A stretch of 64,000 bases of DNA from Candidatus Chlorohelix allophototropha (GTDB taxonomy: Bacteria; Chloroflexota; Chloroflexia; Chloroheliales; Chloroheliaceae). Below, one piece after another: positions 18,247-28,900 of the stretch (position 1 is its first letter; each line of letters opens with the position of its first letter). The notes under the pieces were generated by a model. That model saw only the letters and a list, made by a program, of their open reading frames with translations. It was not told where the DNA came from and searched no databases. The stretch lies in the NCBI RefSeq assembly GCF_030389965.1, contig NZ_CP128400.1, positions 248,001 to 312,000 of the forward strand, given 5' to 3'. The position numbers and the translations under genes were made by a program.

Positions 18247-20040
18247 GTGGCTAAAATTTACAGCTGTGGGGCGCTGAGAGCCGAAAACGCCGGAGAACAA
18301 GTAACGGTGCGTGGTTGGTTAAACCGCAGGCGCGATCATGGCGGACTTATTTTTATTGATTTAAGAGATCGCAGCGGCTTGGTACAGCTTAATTTTGACC
18401 CACAGCTCTCAGGTGAAGCGCATACCTTAGCTGGAGAAACTCGCAATGAATATGTGCTGGCAGCAACCGGAACAGTGGTGTTACGCCCCTCTGGTACTGA
18501 AAATTCGAATATTCCTACCGGAGAAATTGAAATATCAGTAACTCACCTTGAAATATTAAATGCCGCTAAACCGCTACCCTTTGAAATCAACGACCGTATT
18601 GAAGTTTCAGAACAATTGCGTCTTAAATATCGCTATCTCGATTTGCGCCGCCCTCGCATGCAGCGCAATATGATTTTGCGCCACAAAGTAGTCAAATATA
18701 TGCGGGATTTTCTGGATGCCCGTGGCTTTATTGAAATAGAAACCCCGATTCTGATTAAAAGTACGCCGGAAGGGGCACGCGACTATTTAGTACCCAGTCG
18801 GGTACATCCGGGTAAGTTCTATGCGCTACCACAATCTCCCCAACAGCTAAAGCAATTGCTGATGGTAAGCGGTATGGAAAAATATTTCCAAATTGCCCGT
18901 TGCTTCCGAGATGAAGATTTACGCGCCGACCGTCAGCCGGAATTTACCCAGCTTGACCTTGAAATGAGCTTTATTGAGCGCGAAGACCTTCTACAACTTA
19001 TAGAGCAGTTGTTCATCGAAATCGTAGAAAATGTAACACCCGAAAAGAAACTCAAATTCAAGCCATTCGTGCGTATGAGCTACGACGAAGCGATGGATAA
19101 ATATGGCAGCGACAAACCTGACCTACGCTTCGGGCTTGAGTTTGTTAATATTAGCGAATTGATAAAGGATAGCGAATTCAAGGTCTTTAGTGGGGCTGTA
19201 GCAGCAGGTGGACAAGTTAAAGGTATTTGCTTGCCTGGATGCGCCAACTATTCTCGCCGTGAATTGGACGGACTAGTAGATTATGTCAAGCAATTTGGGG
19301 CAAAGGGGTTGGCTTACTTGCAGTTGGAGCAGAATGGCGACATACTTTCCAGTAAATCGCCTAGCGCCAAGTTCTTTTCCTCAGAATTATTGAATACAAT
19401 AACCACGCTCTTCCAAGCTAAAGCAGGTGATCTACTGGTATTCGTTGCCGACCAACCGGAGGTGGTAGCAAATGCGCTGGGTCGCTTACGCGCTGAAATG
19501 GGTAAACGCTTAAATCTGACTGACCCTGAAGAATTGGCTTTCGCATGGGTGCTGGAATTCCCGTTGTTGGAATGGCGACCGGAAGAAAACCGCTGGGATG
19601 CTGTGCATCACCCCTTTACAGCGCCAATTCCAGAAGACCTACATTTGCTGGATACTGACCCCGGCAAAGCCCGCGCCAATGCTTACGATATAGTTTGCAA
19701 TGGTTACGAGACCGGCGGAGGTTCGATTAGAATACACCGTCGCGATGTGCAGAGTAAACTCTTTAAATTGCTCAATTACAACGAAGAACAGCAGCAAGAA
19801 CGGTTTGGTCACTTGCTCAACGCTTTCGAGTACGGCGCACCACCGCATGGAGGTATTGCTCCCGGCATAGACCGCTTAGTTATGTTGCTGGCGAGTGAGG
19901 ATAATATTCGTGATGTAATGGCGTTCCCCAAGACTCAGAGCGCCACCGACGAAATGACCGACGCTCCGAGTGAAGTTGATCAGAAACAGCTTGATGACCT
20001 GCATCTAAAGCTCGTTCCGGTGGAACAACCTCAGAAATAA
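18247..20040 (+). CDS. aspS: Aspartyl-tRNA synthetase
   Basis: Class II synthetase that charges tRNA-Asp. The 597 residues match the bacterial type. Order: N-terminal OB-fold anticodon-binding domain (1-105, [22 protein letters not shown]), catalytic core with motif 2 [23 protein letters not shown], a bacterial GAD insertion (about 290-415), and motif 3 [18 protein letters not shown]. Start is a GTG with GAGGAG about 10 bases upstream. It is a single gene ended by a strong hairpin. Whether it is discriminating for Asn-tRNA was not judged. Confidence 0.97.
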   Translation: MAKIYSCGALRAENAGEQVTVRGWLNRRRDHGGLIFIDLRDRSGLVQLNFDPQLSGEAHTLAGETRNEYVLAATGTVVLRPSGTENSNIPTGEIEISVTHLEILNAAKPLPFEINDRIEVSEQLRLKYRYLDLRRPRMQRNMILRHKVVKYMRDFLDARGFIEIETPILIKSTPEGARDYLVPSRVHPGKFYALPQSPQQLKQLLMVSGMEKYFQIARCFRDEDLRADRQPEFTQLDLEMSFIEREDLLQLIEQLFIEIVENVTPEKKLKFKPFVRMSYDEAMDKYGSDKPDLRFGLEFVNISELIKDSEFKVFSGAVAAGGQVKGICLPGCANYSRRELDGLVDYVKQFGAKGLAYLQLEQNGDILSSKSPSAKFFSSELLNTITTLFQAKAGDLLVFVADQPEVVANALGRLRAEMGKRLNLTDPEELAFAWVLEFPLLEWRPEENRWDAVHHPFTAPIPEDLHLLDTDPGKARANAYDIVCNGYETGGGSIRIHRRDVQSKLFKLLNYNEEQQQERFGHLLNAFEYGAPPHGGIAPGIDRLVMLLASEDNIRDVMAFPKTQSATDEMTDAPSEVDQKQLDDLHLKLVPVEQPQK

Positions 20041-20044
20041 TCAT

Positions 20045-20079
20045 AAAAAAGCCCTTCCTCAATTGGGAAGGGCTTTTTT
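20045..20079. terminator. Terminator between aspS and the M20 peptidase gene
   Basis: A 14-bp perfect stem (20045-20058 with 20066-20079) with A-run and T-run ends, so it can work in both directions for two convergent genes. Confidence 0.85.
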
Positions 20080-20141
20080 ATTACTTAAGAATTGCAGATT
20101 AATTTCACAAAGTTAGCTAGGCAAAGTGACATTGAAACGAG

Positions 20142-21422
20142 TTATTTCTCATAGCCGCAAAATTGTAAAATGGTCAATATCAAGGTTTTGGCAGCAATTT
20201 CAAGCTCGGCGATATCAACATATTCATCCGGCGTATGTGCGTTATGGACACTACCCGCCCCATAGTGAATAGTAGGTATCTGTCCCAACCCGGTCATCAA
20301 ACGCAGGTCGCTGCCATAAGTTGCACCGTATATTTCCACATCATTACCTGTAATTGCCTTATGGGCTTCGTTCACCAACTTAACGATTGGATGTTCAAGA
20401 GCGGTTTGACCGCTGGCAAACTGTCCACCAAACCAATCGACTTGAACCGGATGCTGCTTAAGCCATTCATCAGAGCGACACACTTCTGCCAAAGTTTCTT
20501 CCAATTCTGCCCGCGCAGATTCAGGCGATTCCCCAAGCGCAACACCCAAGCGCCCTTCCGCCACCAATTCATCTGGTACGCTGCTAGACCAATTTCCGGC
20601 TTTTAAGATTCCAAGGCTAAGCGGGTATGGTAGCTCATATTTTTGCAGCAAAGGGTTATTGGTAGTGTTGCGGCGAGTTTCGAGTGCTTCAAGCGCCTGC
20701 CAGATTTTCCAGAACTTCTCGATTGTGCTAACCCCTTCTTTGCGCATACTGGCATGAGCGGAAAGTCCGGTTAGGCACAAGCGAAAGGTCAAAGCCCCCG
20801 CACAGGCAGGGATAATATCAAGCTCGGTAGGTTCGGTAATTACTGCGGCATCGGCACGGTAACCACGGCGCAAAGTAGCAAATGTACCCAAACCGCCATC
20901 TTCCTCGCCCACCACGCTTTGCAACAGCACTTTACCCTTAAGGTTTATTCCGGCAGCTTGTATAGCCTTTACTGCAAAAAGGTTACAGACCAAACCGCTT
21001 TTCATATCGCAAGCGCCGCGTCCATACACCCGGTTGTTTGCTATACGAGCTTCAAAAGGCTGGCTAATTTTCCATTGTGTCAGGTCTCCGGGAGGCACTA
21101 CATCCATATGACCGTTGAGTATCAATACAGAACCACCCTCAACGCCCCAAGTGCCTACCACCCCCCATGCTTCCTCACGTTCAACTTCCATACCCGGAAA
21201 AGCGGGGTCGGCAAGTAGTTTGGGTAAATCAATTTGCCACAGGTCGGTTTCAAAGCCACTCTCCCTGAGCATACGGTCATAGACTTTTTGCGCCTCGCTC
21301 TCAGCAGGAGAACCTGTCACGCTTGGTATCCTTATAAGGTTACGCAAGCACTCTACCATACCGTCAATATCCAGCGCGTTTAAAGCAATTTGAGTTAGCC
21401 TATCAAGTTTTATCTCAGTCAC
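20142..21422 (-). CDS. M20-family metallopeptidase/deacylase (ArgE/DapE type)
   Basis: A 426-residue zinc-dependent hydrolase of the ArgE/DapE/ACY1 family. Metal ligands and catalytic residues are visible: NGHMDVVPPG (His, catalytic Asp), GRGACDMKSG (bridging Asp), VVGEEDGG (catalytic Glu, Glu ligand), VITEPTELD and the late AGSVHNAHTPDEYV (His). The dimerisation domain lies between about 210 and 325. Substrate is open: acetylornithine, succinyl-diaminopimelate or another N-acyl amino compound; the gene is not beside arginine or lysine genes. GTG start with AAAGGA 6 bases upstream. Confidence 0.88.
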   Translation of the reverse strand: MTEIKLDRLTQIALNALDIDGMVECLRNLIRIPSVTGSPAESEAQKVYDRMLRESGFETDLWQIDLPKLLADPAFPGMEVEREEAWGVVGTWGVEGGSVLILNGHMDVVPPGDLTQWKISQPFEARIANNRVYGRGACDMKSGLVCNLFAVKAIQAAGINLKGKVLLQSVVGEEDGGLGTFATLRRGYRADAAVITEPTELDIIPACAGALTFRLCLTGLSAHASMRKEGVSTIEKFWKIWQALEALETRRNTTNNPLLQKYELPYPLSLGILKAGNWSSSVPDELVAEGRLGVALGESPESARAELEETLAEVCRSDEWLKQHPVQVDWFGGQFASGQTALEHPIVKLVNEAHKAITGNDVEIYGATYGSDLRLMTGLGQIPTIHYGAGSVHNAHTPDEYVDIAELEIAAKTLILTILQFCGYEK

Positions 21423-21523
21423 TTTTATTCCTTTCTAAACCTACTGTCGTAATCTATGATACCAAATAAAATAATTCTATTGAAAATGCTACTTACTTTT
21501 ACAAAGTAATAACCTCAAATTAA

Positions 21524-21552
21524 TTGGCATACGCCCTGCTTAATGGTATAAT
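21524..21552 (+). promoter_or_regulatory. Promoter of the FHA-FHA operon
   Basis: TTGGCA (21524-21529), 17 bp, TATAAT (21547-21552) with TG one base upstream of the -10. About 50 bp before the first start codon. Confidence 0.7.
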
Positions 21553-21602
21553 TCCACAAGTTAGGCAATGTACAAGAAGATTTAAATAATGGAGCTGCCC
21601 GG

Positions 21603-22409
21603 TTGGGAGTAATTTCAAAGCTTGAAGGAATGATGGAAACGGTGGTCGAAGGCTCTTTCAGCCGCCTGTTCCGTAACAAACTGCATCCTGCCGACATTTC
21701 AAAGCGCCTTGAGCGCGTAATGGAAGATACCAAAGAAGTAGCTTTAGGCAAAAGCTACGTTCCCAATCGCTATGAAGTATATATCAGCCAATACGATTTT
21801 GACCAGTTTGCCCCCTATAAATCTTCAATTGAAAAGGATATGGCGGAGCATGTAGTACGCTACGGGCAACAACGTCACTTTATTTTTAGCGGCGGTTCGC
21901 CCCGTGTGTGGCTTAACAGTAGCGAACAGGTAAAAAAAAGTCGATACCTCATCAAAGCCTATACGTTAGATCCCAACCAACCTCAACCAAAAGCTGCAAA
22001 TACTGCAAATGGAATTAATCAAAATCAATTATTGGAAGGCACTGCCATACTTAATATCGGTGCATTGAACGCCGAACAAAGAAATGCGGCAGGTAGTATT
22101 GCTTTTGATCGTCCTCAAGCAACTTTGACAGTTATGGGATACCGCACCGATAACCCCGATCGTCATTTCGTATTCAAGCGCGATGTTACCATCGGGAGAG
22201 GGCTGGACAACGATATAATCCTTGAAAATGACCCGCGAATTTCACGCCACCATGCACGAATAGAGTTTAAATACGGGCAATTTCTGTTAACCGACTTGAA
22301 CAGCGCCAATGGTACAAGCCTCAATGGGCTTCCTGTAACCCAGATTGTGCTAACACCCGGCGATAAAGTTTCGCTAGGCGGCTTAGAGCTAATTTTTGGG
22401 GTGGAGTAA
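21603..22409 (+). CDS. FhaA-like protein: DUF3662 plus FHA domain
   Basis: A 268-residue protein. The N-terminal about 110 residues match the FhaA_N/DUF3662 region (SKLEGMMETVVEGSFSRLFRNKLHPADISKRLERVMED, VPNRYEVYISQYDFDQF). The C-terminal 85 residues are a phosphothreonine-binding FHA domain (TIGRGLDNDIIL, RISRHHARIE, DLNSANGTSLNG). In actinobacteria FhaA links Ser/Thr kinases to cell-wall synthesis; here no kinase or penicillin-binding gene is adjacent, only a second FHA gene. TTG start with GGAG about 9 bases upstream. Confidence 0.9.
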   Translation: MGVISKLEGMMETVVEGSFSRLFRNKLHPADISKRLERVMEDTKEVALGKSYVPNRYEVYISQYDFDQFAPYKSSIEKDMAEHVVRYGQQRHFIFSGGSPRVWLNSSEQVKKSRYLIKAYTLDPNQPQPKAANTANGINQNQLLEGTAILNIGALNAEQRNAAGSIAFDRPQATLTVMGYRTDNPDRHFVFKRDVTIGRGLDNDIILENDPRISRHHARIEFKYGQFLLTDLNSANGTSLNGLPVTQIVLTPGDKVSLGGLELIFGVE

Positions 22410-22416
22410 GGAATAG

Positions 22417-22911
22417 ATGGATATATCCGTCTTTGACATTTTTATCCTAGTTTTAAGGGTTCTCCTGATATTTGTATTGTATTTCTTTCTCTTCCTGATT
22501 GTAAGAGTTATTATTCGCGAATTTAACGCCTCCACTAAACGCGCCCGTTTGGTTGCCCGCGAACTCGACGCTGCCCCCATCCCCGAACAGTATTTGTCGC
22601 CTGCCCCATCAAATTCAGGAAAATTGGTTGTTATCGAAACCGGTAATGCTACCACAGTAAAATCCGGTATGGTATTCGATTTGCGTCCGGTAATGCCGAT
22701 TGGACGGAGACAAGATAATGTAATCATACTCAATGACGATTATGTATCTACCGAACACTCGCTGATAGCTATGCGGGATGGGCAATGGTGGATTAGCGAT
22801 ATTGCCAGCACTAACGGAACGTTTCTCAATGGAGAGCGTCTTGAACAACCGCGTGCCTTACGTGCCGGAGATGTAGTGGGAATCGGACGAGTAAAATTCC
22901 GATTAGAATAG
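22417..22911 (+). CDS. FhaB-like membrane-anchored FHA protein
   Basis: A 164-residue protein with one N-terminal membrane helix (about 5-30, IFILVLRVLLIFVLYFFLFLIVRVII) and a C-terminal FHA domain (IGRRQDNVIILNDDYVSTEHSLI, DIASTNGTFLNGERL). It begins 7 bp after the upstream FHA gene stops, with GGAGTAAGGA before the ATG, so the two form an operon as fhaA-fhaB do in actinobacteria. It probably docks threonine-phosphorylated partners at the inner face of the membrane. Confidence 0.9.
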   Translation: MDISVFDIFILVLRVLLIFVLYFFLFLIVRVIIREFNASTKRARLVARELDAAPIPEQYLSPAPSNSGKLVVIETGNATTVKSGMVFDLRPVMPIGRRQDNVIILNDDYVSTEHSLIAMRDGQWWISDIASTNGTFLNGERLEQPRALRAGDVVGIGRVKFRLE

Positions 22912-23085
22912 TTACTTTTTATAGCGTTTAGCGTTATTAAATAGTGTAGCTTATTATCAATTAGCTTCATAAGGAGTTTTAAGTTATAATGTCACAAAGC
23001 AGTATCGTAGGCTATATATAGTATTACTTTAATTATAAAACCACAAATTATCGGTCTTTTATAAAAAAGAGGTTTGGTTTAATAA

Positions 23086-25083
23086 ATGGAAACTAATAAA
23101 TTCTCTAGTCTAAATGAAGAAAGAGAACAACCACCTACACGACCCAAACAAAAAAGTCTAGGTGGCAAATTCTTTGGGGTATTAGCGGCAGTGTTCCTAG
23201 TTGTCTCACTAGCCAGTTTGGGTGTTGCCAACGCTGTAATGGACATGCAGTACCAGAACAAAATTGATCAGGGTGTTAGCATAAGCGGAATTTACGTAGG
23301 CGAAATGACTCGCGATGAAGCGCGTAGCGCCATTACGAAGCAAATGCAAGGCTTCAATGATCGCCCGGTCATACTAGATTTTCAGGATAAGAAATGGCAA
23401 CCCACCCTTGAGCAATTGGGCGTAACAATAAATTATGAAGCCAGTTTGGATAAGGCTTTCGAAGCCTCCAAAAGCGGCGATTTCTTTAAGGATTTGCGGC
23501 TAGCTAAAGCGCTAAACCCTGAAACCAAAAATGTGCCGATTGAAGTTATGGTCAATGAAACCAAGCTTAATGGTTTTTTGAGTGACATCAGTGATCGTAT
23601 CCGACGAGACCCGGTAGAACCGATTATAGACATCAAAGACGGTAAGTTGGTAGTAACAGAAGGTAAAGTCGGTTTTAACGTGTTGTATGACAAAACCTTT
23701 TCTTCTATCAAAGATAGTCTGTTATCATTAAAACCTTCCTCCCAGAATCTTTTACAGGTTGGCGATATCCCTACCGTTATCAGCCAGCAGGAATTTAATG
23801 ATTTCAAAGATAAGCTCACTGCAATGGTCAGCACCCCTGTAATAGTTTCCTTCAAGGATAAATCCTGGAATATAGACCAAACGCAGTTGATGAATATAAT
23901 AAAAGTGCAGCGCACCGTTAGCGCAGCTGATCCAAAGCACTTTAGATACACTGTTGACCGCACCTTTGTTGAGAAATTTGTCACCGGCTTAGTTCCGACT
24001 ATCACTCAACAACCCAAGAACGGTGATATAACTTGGGACAGTGGCAAAATAACTATTAAAACCCCTAGCATGGACGGTCAAACTTTAATTATCGATCGTT
24101 CTATCGATGATATTGTCAAGCAAATTTCTGATCCAACACCGGACAATAGAACTGTTACATTAACAGTCGATGTAAAACAACCTGAACTTGATACTAATAA
24201 TCTCGACAAGCTCGGTCTAAAAGAAGTAATAGGCGAAGGCGTTTCCCAATGGGCAGGTTCAGCGATTGAACGCGCCACCAACATTAAGGTGGGCGCAAGC
24301 TACCTGACCGGAAAACTCATCCGACCTCATAGTATTTTCAGCTTTTTGGATGCAGTAGGAGAAATTAGCTCGGCGCGTGGCTATGTAAAAGGCTATGCGA
24401 TTATTGCCGATCAAACTACCCCTGATGTGGGTGGCGGCATTTGCCAAGTTTCAACTACCACCTTCCGCGCCGCTTTCTATGCCGGATTGCCGATTGTTGA
24501 ACGCAACGCCCATATATATCGAGTTAGTTGGTACGAAGAATTAGGAGAGCCGGTTGGTTTTGATGCCGCGGTATATCAACCGGGCGTAGACATGAAGTTC
24601 GAGAACAACACCGATAACTGGATGTTTCTCGATGCACAGATAAAAGATGGCAAACTTTATGTGCGGCTTATCGGCACTAAAGTTTCGGGGCAAACGGTTG
24701 ATTTGGTTTCGAGCGGTATAGCCAAAGTAACAAATCCGCCGCCTGACCGCTACGAAATTGACAAAACGCTTGGTCCTTTGCAAAGGAAACAAGTGGATAC
24801 GGCGCGGCGTGGTCTCACCACCCAGATAACCCGTGTAATCAAAGTTAATGGGGCGGTAGTAAAAGAGGACAAGTTCCCTACTATCTTCAGCCCATGGCCT
24901 AATATATATAAGCTAGGTCCTGCCTATGCCGGTCCCGATGGCAAACTGGTTCTAGGTCCTGATGGCAAACCAGTATTACCTACCCCAACTCCGGCGGCTG
25001 GTGATACTACACCTCCGGCGAGTACGCAGCCTGCAAACCCAGCAACGACTCCCGCGCCACCGCCCACTACCAAGAAACCGTAA
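23086..25083 (+). CDS. VanW-family membrane-anchored envelope protein
   Basis: A 665-residue protein with a short cytoplasmic head, one membrane helix (about 27-50, FFGVLAAVFLVVSLASLGVANAV), repeated peptidoglycan-binding-4/YoaR-like domains (about 60-380) and a VanW domain (about 389-520, KVGASYLTGKLIRPHSIFSF...VGGGICQVSTTTFRAAFYAGL). A G5-like segment and a Pro/Thr-rich tail follow. VanW domains are linked to the cell wall, but their chemistry is unknown. Position after the FHA operon would fit an envelope role. The start has GAGG 11 bases upstream, and a strong terminator follows. Confidence 0.9.
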   Translation: METNKFSSLNEEREQPPTRPKQKSLGGKFFGVLAAVFLVVSLASLGVANAVMDMQYQNKIDQGVSISGIYVGEMTRDEARSAITKQMQGFNDRPVILDFQDKKWQPTLEQLGVTINYEASLDKAFEASKSGDFFKDLRLAKALNPETKNVPIEVMVNETKLNGFLSDISDRIRRDPVEPIIDIKDGKLVVTEGKVGFNVLYDKTFSSIKDSLLSLKPSSQNLLQVGDIPTVISQQEFNDFKDKLTAMVSTPVIVSFKDKSWNIDQTQLMNIIKVQRTVSAADPKHFRYTVDRTFVEKFVTGLVPTITQQPKNGDITWDSGKITIKTPSMDGQTLIIDRSIDDIVKQISDPTPDNRTVTLTVDVKQPELDTNNLDKLGLKEVIGEGVSQWAGSAIERATNIKVGASYLTGKLIRPHSIFSFLDAVGEISSARGYVKGYAIIADQTTPDVGGGICQVSTTTFRAAFYAGLPIVERNAHIYRVSWYEELGEPVGFDAAVYQPGVDMKFENNTDNWMFLDAQIKDGKLYVRLIGTKVSGQTVDLVSSGIAKVTNPPPDRYEIDKTLGPLQRKQVDTARRGLTTQITRVIKVNGAVVKEDKFPTIFSPWPNIYKLGPAYAGPDGKLVLGPDGKPVLPTPTPAAGDTTPPASTQPANPATTPAPPPTTKKP

Positions 25084-25091
25084 TAGCCAAT

Positions 25092-25128
25092 AACAAACCC
25101 CCTTCTCGTTTGAGAAGGGGGTTTTGTT
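25092..25128 (+). terminator. Terminator of the VanW gene
   Basis: AAACCCCCTTCTC/GAGAAGGGGGTTTT hairpin with a 4-base loop, ending in GTTTTG. It starts 9 bp past the stop codon. Confidence 0.85.
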
Positions 25129-25154
25129 TTGAAAGATTTAAGAAAATCAGCCGC

Positions 25155-25199
25155 TTGACGGTTTTACTCTTTCAGGCTAATATTCAATAAATTAATATT
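25155..25199 (+). promoter_or_regulatory. Promoter and probable operator of the second PadR gene
   Basis: TTGACG (25155-25160), 17 bp, TAATAT (25178-25183). An inverted repeat of AATATT (25179-25184 and 25194-25199) overlaps the -10 and the start site, the position expected for autorepression. Its sequence differs from the TAGTCAA operator of the other PadR gene. Confidence 0.55.
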
Positions 25200-25213
25200 G
25201 GAGTGATTGAACA

Positions 25214-25903
25214 ATGGCTATTTCTGAAAAAATCTGGATGCCAACCGAATACGCCATACTTGGCTTGTTAATGGATGGTTCAAAGCATGGTTATGAATTG
25301 GCGCGTCGCTTTGCCCCAGAAACCGCATTAGGCACAATTTGCCACCTCGAAATGAGCATGCTTTACGCCAACCTAAAAAAGCTGCAAAAGATGGACTATA
25401 TAGAGGCTGAAATGGAGCTTCAAGGAAACCGTCCGCCCAAACGTGTTTTCAACCTGACCGGCATCGGGCGGGCTGCTTTTATCGAGTGGGTACGTTCACC
25501 TGTAGCGCGGCTTCGAGAAATCCAACCCGATTTTCTTACCAAACTCTACTTTGCTCGCCAACTTGGTACTGATGATGTGGGAGCACTCATCGGTAGGCAA
25601 ATCGAATTATGCCGTCAGGCGTTGGAACGGTTGCGGCAGGGGCATACCCTGAACGAAGAAGTCGAGGATTTATTAGACATCAGCGCCGGGAATTATAGCG
25701 GTCTGAATCTAGGCGAAGAAGAGGACTTCAGCCCGAAGGGTAAACGTAGCCATCCCAAACCGAGTGAACACGAGTTAGCCCGTGACCCCACCCCCGAAGA
25801 ACAAGAATATGTGGAACTGGTCACTAATCTACGTATTCGCCAAAATGAAGCAGTGATTGAGTGGCTGAGCGAAGCACGCCGTAAACTGGCAGGCGGCTAT
25901 TAA
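25214..25903 (+). CDS. PadR-family regulator with C-terminal Vir_act_alpha-type domain
   Basis: A 229-residue regulator: PadR winged helix (about 8-95, EYAILGLLMDGSKHGYELARRFAP, LYANLKKLQKMDYIEAE and wing GNRPPKRVFNLTGIGRAAF) and a C-terminal helical region (about 100-225) interrupted by a charged linker (GEEEDFSPKGKRSHPKPSEHE). It stands alone, divided from its neighbours by terminators and convergent genes. Targets are unknown; a palindrome over its own -10 suggests autoregulation. It is not close to the other PadR protein in sequence or length. Confidence 0.88.
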   Translation: MAISEKIWMPTEYAILGLLMDGSKHGYELARRFAPETALGTICHLEMSMLYANLKKLQKMDYIEAEMELQGNRPPKRVFNLTGIGRAAFIEWVRSPVARLREIQPDFLTKLYFARQLGTDDVGALIGRQIELCRQALERLRQGHTLNEEVEDLLDISAGNYSGLNLGEEEDFSPKGKRSHPKPSEHELARDPTPEEQEYVELVTNLRIRQNEAVIEWLSEARRKLAGGY

Positions 25904-25942
25904 ACCTAAATTAGGTGACAGATGTAGCTTGCGTTGTGCATG

Positions 25943-28900
25943 TTAAGGCATATTCTCAGCCCAATTAACCGTCATTGCCCCCATATCAGATGGTCCAGAT
26001 TGGTTATAAGTAAGCACCTTCAAGCTGGGAGTGTAAATCGGGTTGCGTTTATCATCGAATGAGAAAGTGCCAAGCACAGTATCAAGGTTTTTGGTTTTGA
26101 GCAAAGCTTCTCGAACCGCGCCTACTTCACATGAACCGGATGTTTTCATTGCATTCGCCAGTAATTGTATAGCCGCGTAAGAATTAGCTGCCCAGTCAAG
26201 TGGTATATTACCAAATTTGCTCTGGTAACGCTGTACAAAACTAGGATTTGTTACCTGTGCATTCATGTAGAACCAAGAGTTGGCAAAAATTGAACCATCT
26301 GCCACAGCGCCTCCTTTCCTGCCATAATCGGGATTATCCCACAAGTCTGAGGTTATAAATCTTACCGACCAAGGAAATCCTAGTTGGCGCGCTTCCTTCA
26401 TAATAGCAACAGTTTCATCAACCGAAGCTACAATGAAAATTTCCTCGGGGTTTTGCGGTTTTATTCGGGCGAGTGCAGCGTTGAAATCGGTCTCCCCTTG
26501 CTTGAATGACACATTTTCAACCACACTAACCCCTTTGCTTTGAAACGCAGCCTGAAAATCTTGAACATAAGCTTTATAATTGGGGGCGTCATTGTAAAAA
26601 AATGCTACTTTCTGATAACCCAACCGTTTTTTGGTTTGCTCAACCACATAATTGGTAATATATGTTTGGGAAATCTTATTGTTAAAAATGTTCTGTCCAA
26701 GTTTTCCATCGTAGTAACCTAATCCAGGGTTATTATCAGCCACTACAACCATTACCGCATCCTGAAACGAACTGGCATTTGTTTGATTGATAAACCCATG
26801 GTCAATAAGCATAGTTACTTTCTCAGTGTTTACCAATTTCTGGTATGCGGGCAATTGGACTTGCGTCCCCGAATCAGGTGAAGGGATTTCTTCAACTACT
26901 AGCTTTAGTTTTACCTTACTACCCAGCAAACCGGAAGCATTGATATCTTCGATTGCCATTTCAGCACCCTGCTGTTCAAACTTACCCCACATCCCTTGAT
27001 TACCGGTAAATGGCAGCAATGCCCCAATTTTTACCTCTCCATCCAAAATGCAAGAGGCAACCGGAGTGGGTATGGGGGGCGCAGTAATCGCCTTAACGGC
27101 TGAGGCAATCTCCGCCAGCCTGATAGTTTTATCCATACTACCGGAAGCAACCGTATTGCCATCAGGACTGAAGGCTACTGAAGTAACCGAATCGGTACTG
27201 CCTTCTACCATCAAAAGTAATTTACCACTTCCGGCATCCCAGACCCTTACCTTTTTATCGCTGCTACCGGAAGCAATGGTCTTGCCGTCGCCGCGATATG
27301 CTAGTGAAGTTACGCTACCTTCCTGACCTTCCAACGCAATTTTGCTTTTACCGCCCGGCACAGTGTAATCCCAGAGTTTGATGGTGTTATCTTTGCCACC
27401 CGTAGCCAGTTCCAGCCCATCAGGGCTGAACTCTACCGCATTGATTTCAGCTTGGAAATCTTTGATAGTATTCAGTTCTAACACTCCGCTGTTGTCAGCG
27501 TTAAGTTTCCAGATTTTTACAGTCTTGTCAGCACTGGCGCTGGCAAATGTTTTACTGATAGGACTGAATGCGACAGATTTGATTGGCGCAGAATGAGTGG
27601 TGAGCGTTGCTATTTTATTGTTGTTTTTAAGATCCCATACATTAACAGCATTATCTAAGCTACCGCTTAACACCTGCAAGCTGTCAAAGCTGAAAGCTAC
27701 CGAGGTAACTTCAGCGGAATGCCCCTTAAATTCATTTAAAAGCGTACCATCGGCTATACGCCATATCCGCACTATGCTATCCACACCACCACTGGCTAAT
27801 TTTTGCCCGTCTGGGCTAATAGCTACAGTGCTGGCGCTACCGGGCTGTCCTTGTAGCGCAAGGCTAACAGACCCGTTAGCCACATTGACTAAACGGATTA
27901 CACCGTCCTGACTAGCGGTGGCGATAGTTTTACCGTCTGGACTGTAACTGATTGCCAGAACCGGACTATTAATGTTAATAATAGTCGTATTGTTTATTAT
28001 CGTTACCTTTGGGCTGAATAAATTCACCACTAAAAGGCTGATAATTGTTGAAACTACTAGAAAAGATACCCCGCTTATCCAGGTAATCGGGCGGCGAAAT
28101 AATGGTTTGCCCCCGGCGTTACCGGATAGTCTAGGAGAACCGTTTCGCTTTGAATCCTTCCCACCATTAGGAGATTTATCCGGCGTAATAGACGAAACCT
28201 GCTCTGTTTGCCGGCTTTGGGTTTTTGCCTCAGCGGCTAACTGAGCCAGAGGAGTGGTAGGCTTTTCCTGAGAAAGTTGCTGTACCTTGCGATTTTCAAG
28301 TGCAGCTCTAAATTGCAGAGCAAAGGCGCTGGCAGATTCAGGGCGTGTGTGTGGGTCTTTGGCAGTAGCCTTCGCCAGTATCTCATCCAACATAGGCGGA
28401 TAAGCCAGACCGGGAGCGTGTTCTGATATTTTAGGCAACGGCGAGCTCAAATGCTGATGAGCCAGCGCTTCCTGATTTCCCTGAAAAGGGGGTTGCCCGG
28501 TTATAAGTTGGTAGGTGATGATACCAAGTGCATAAATATCACTAGATTTACCAGCTTTTCCGTTCCACTGTTCAGGAGCCATATAAAGGGGAGTGCCACT
28601 AGATGCTGATTGTACTTGCGAGGCTGAACCGGAAAGGAAAGCAGCCAAACCAAAATCTGCGATTAGCGGTTGCCCTGCTATATCAAGAAGAATGTTGGCG
28701 GGCTTAAGATCGCGGTGTATCAACCCTTTTTGATGGGCGCTGTCAAGAGCAGCCGCAATTTTGGTTAGAAGATTGGCAACCTCGGACAAAGGAAGCGGGC
28801 AAGATGAGCCACCAAGAGCAGGATGGAGTTTTGCGGAGAGAGTACCTCCTTCCGCCAAATCGGTAACTATATAACAAATACTATCTGAAGCTTCGAAATC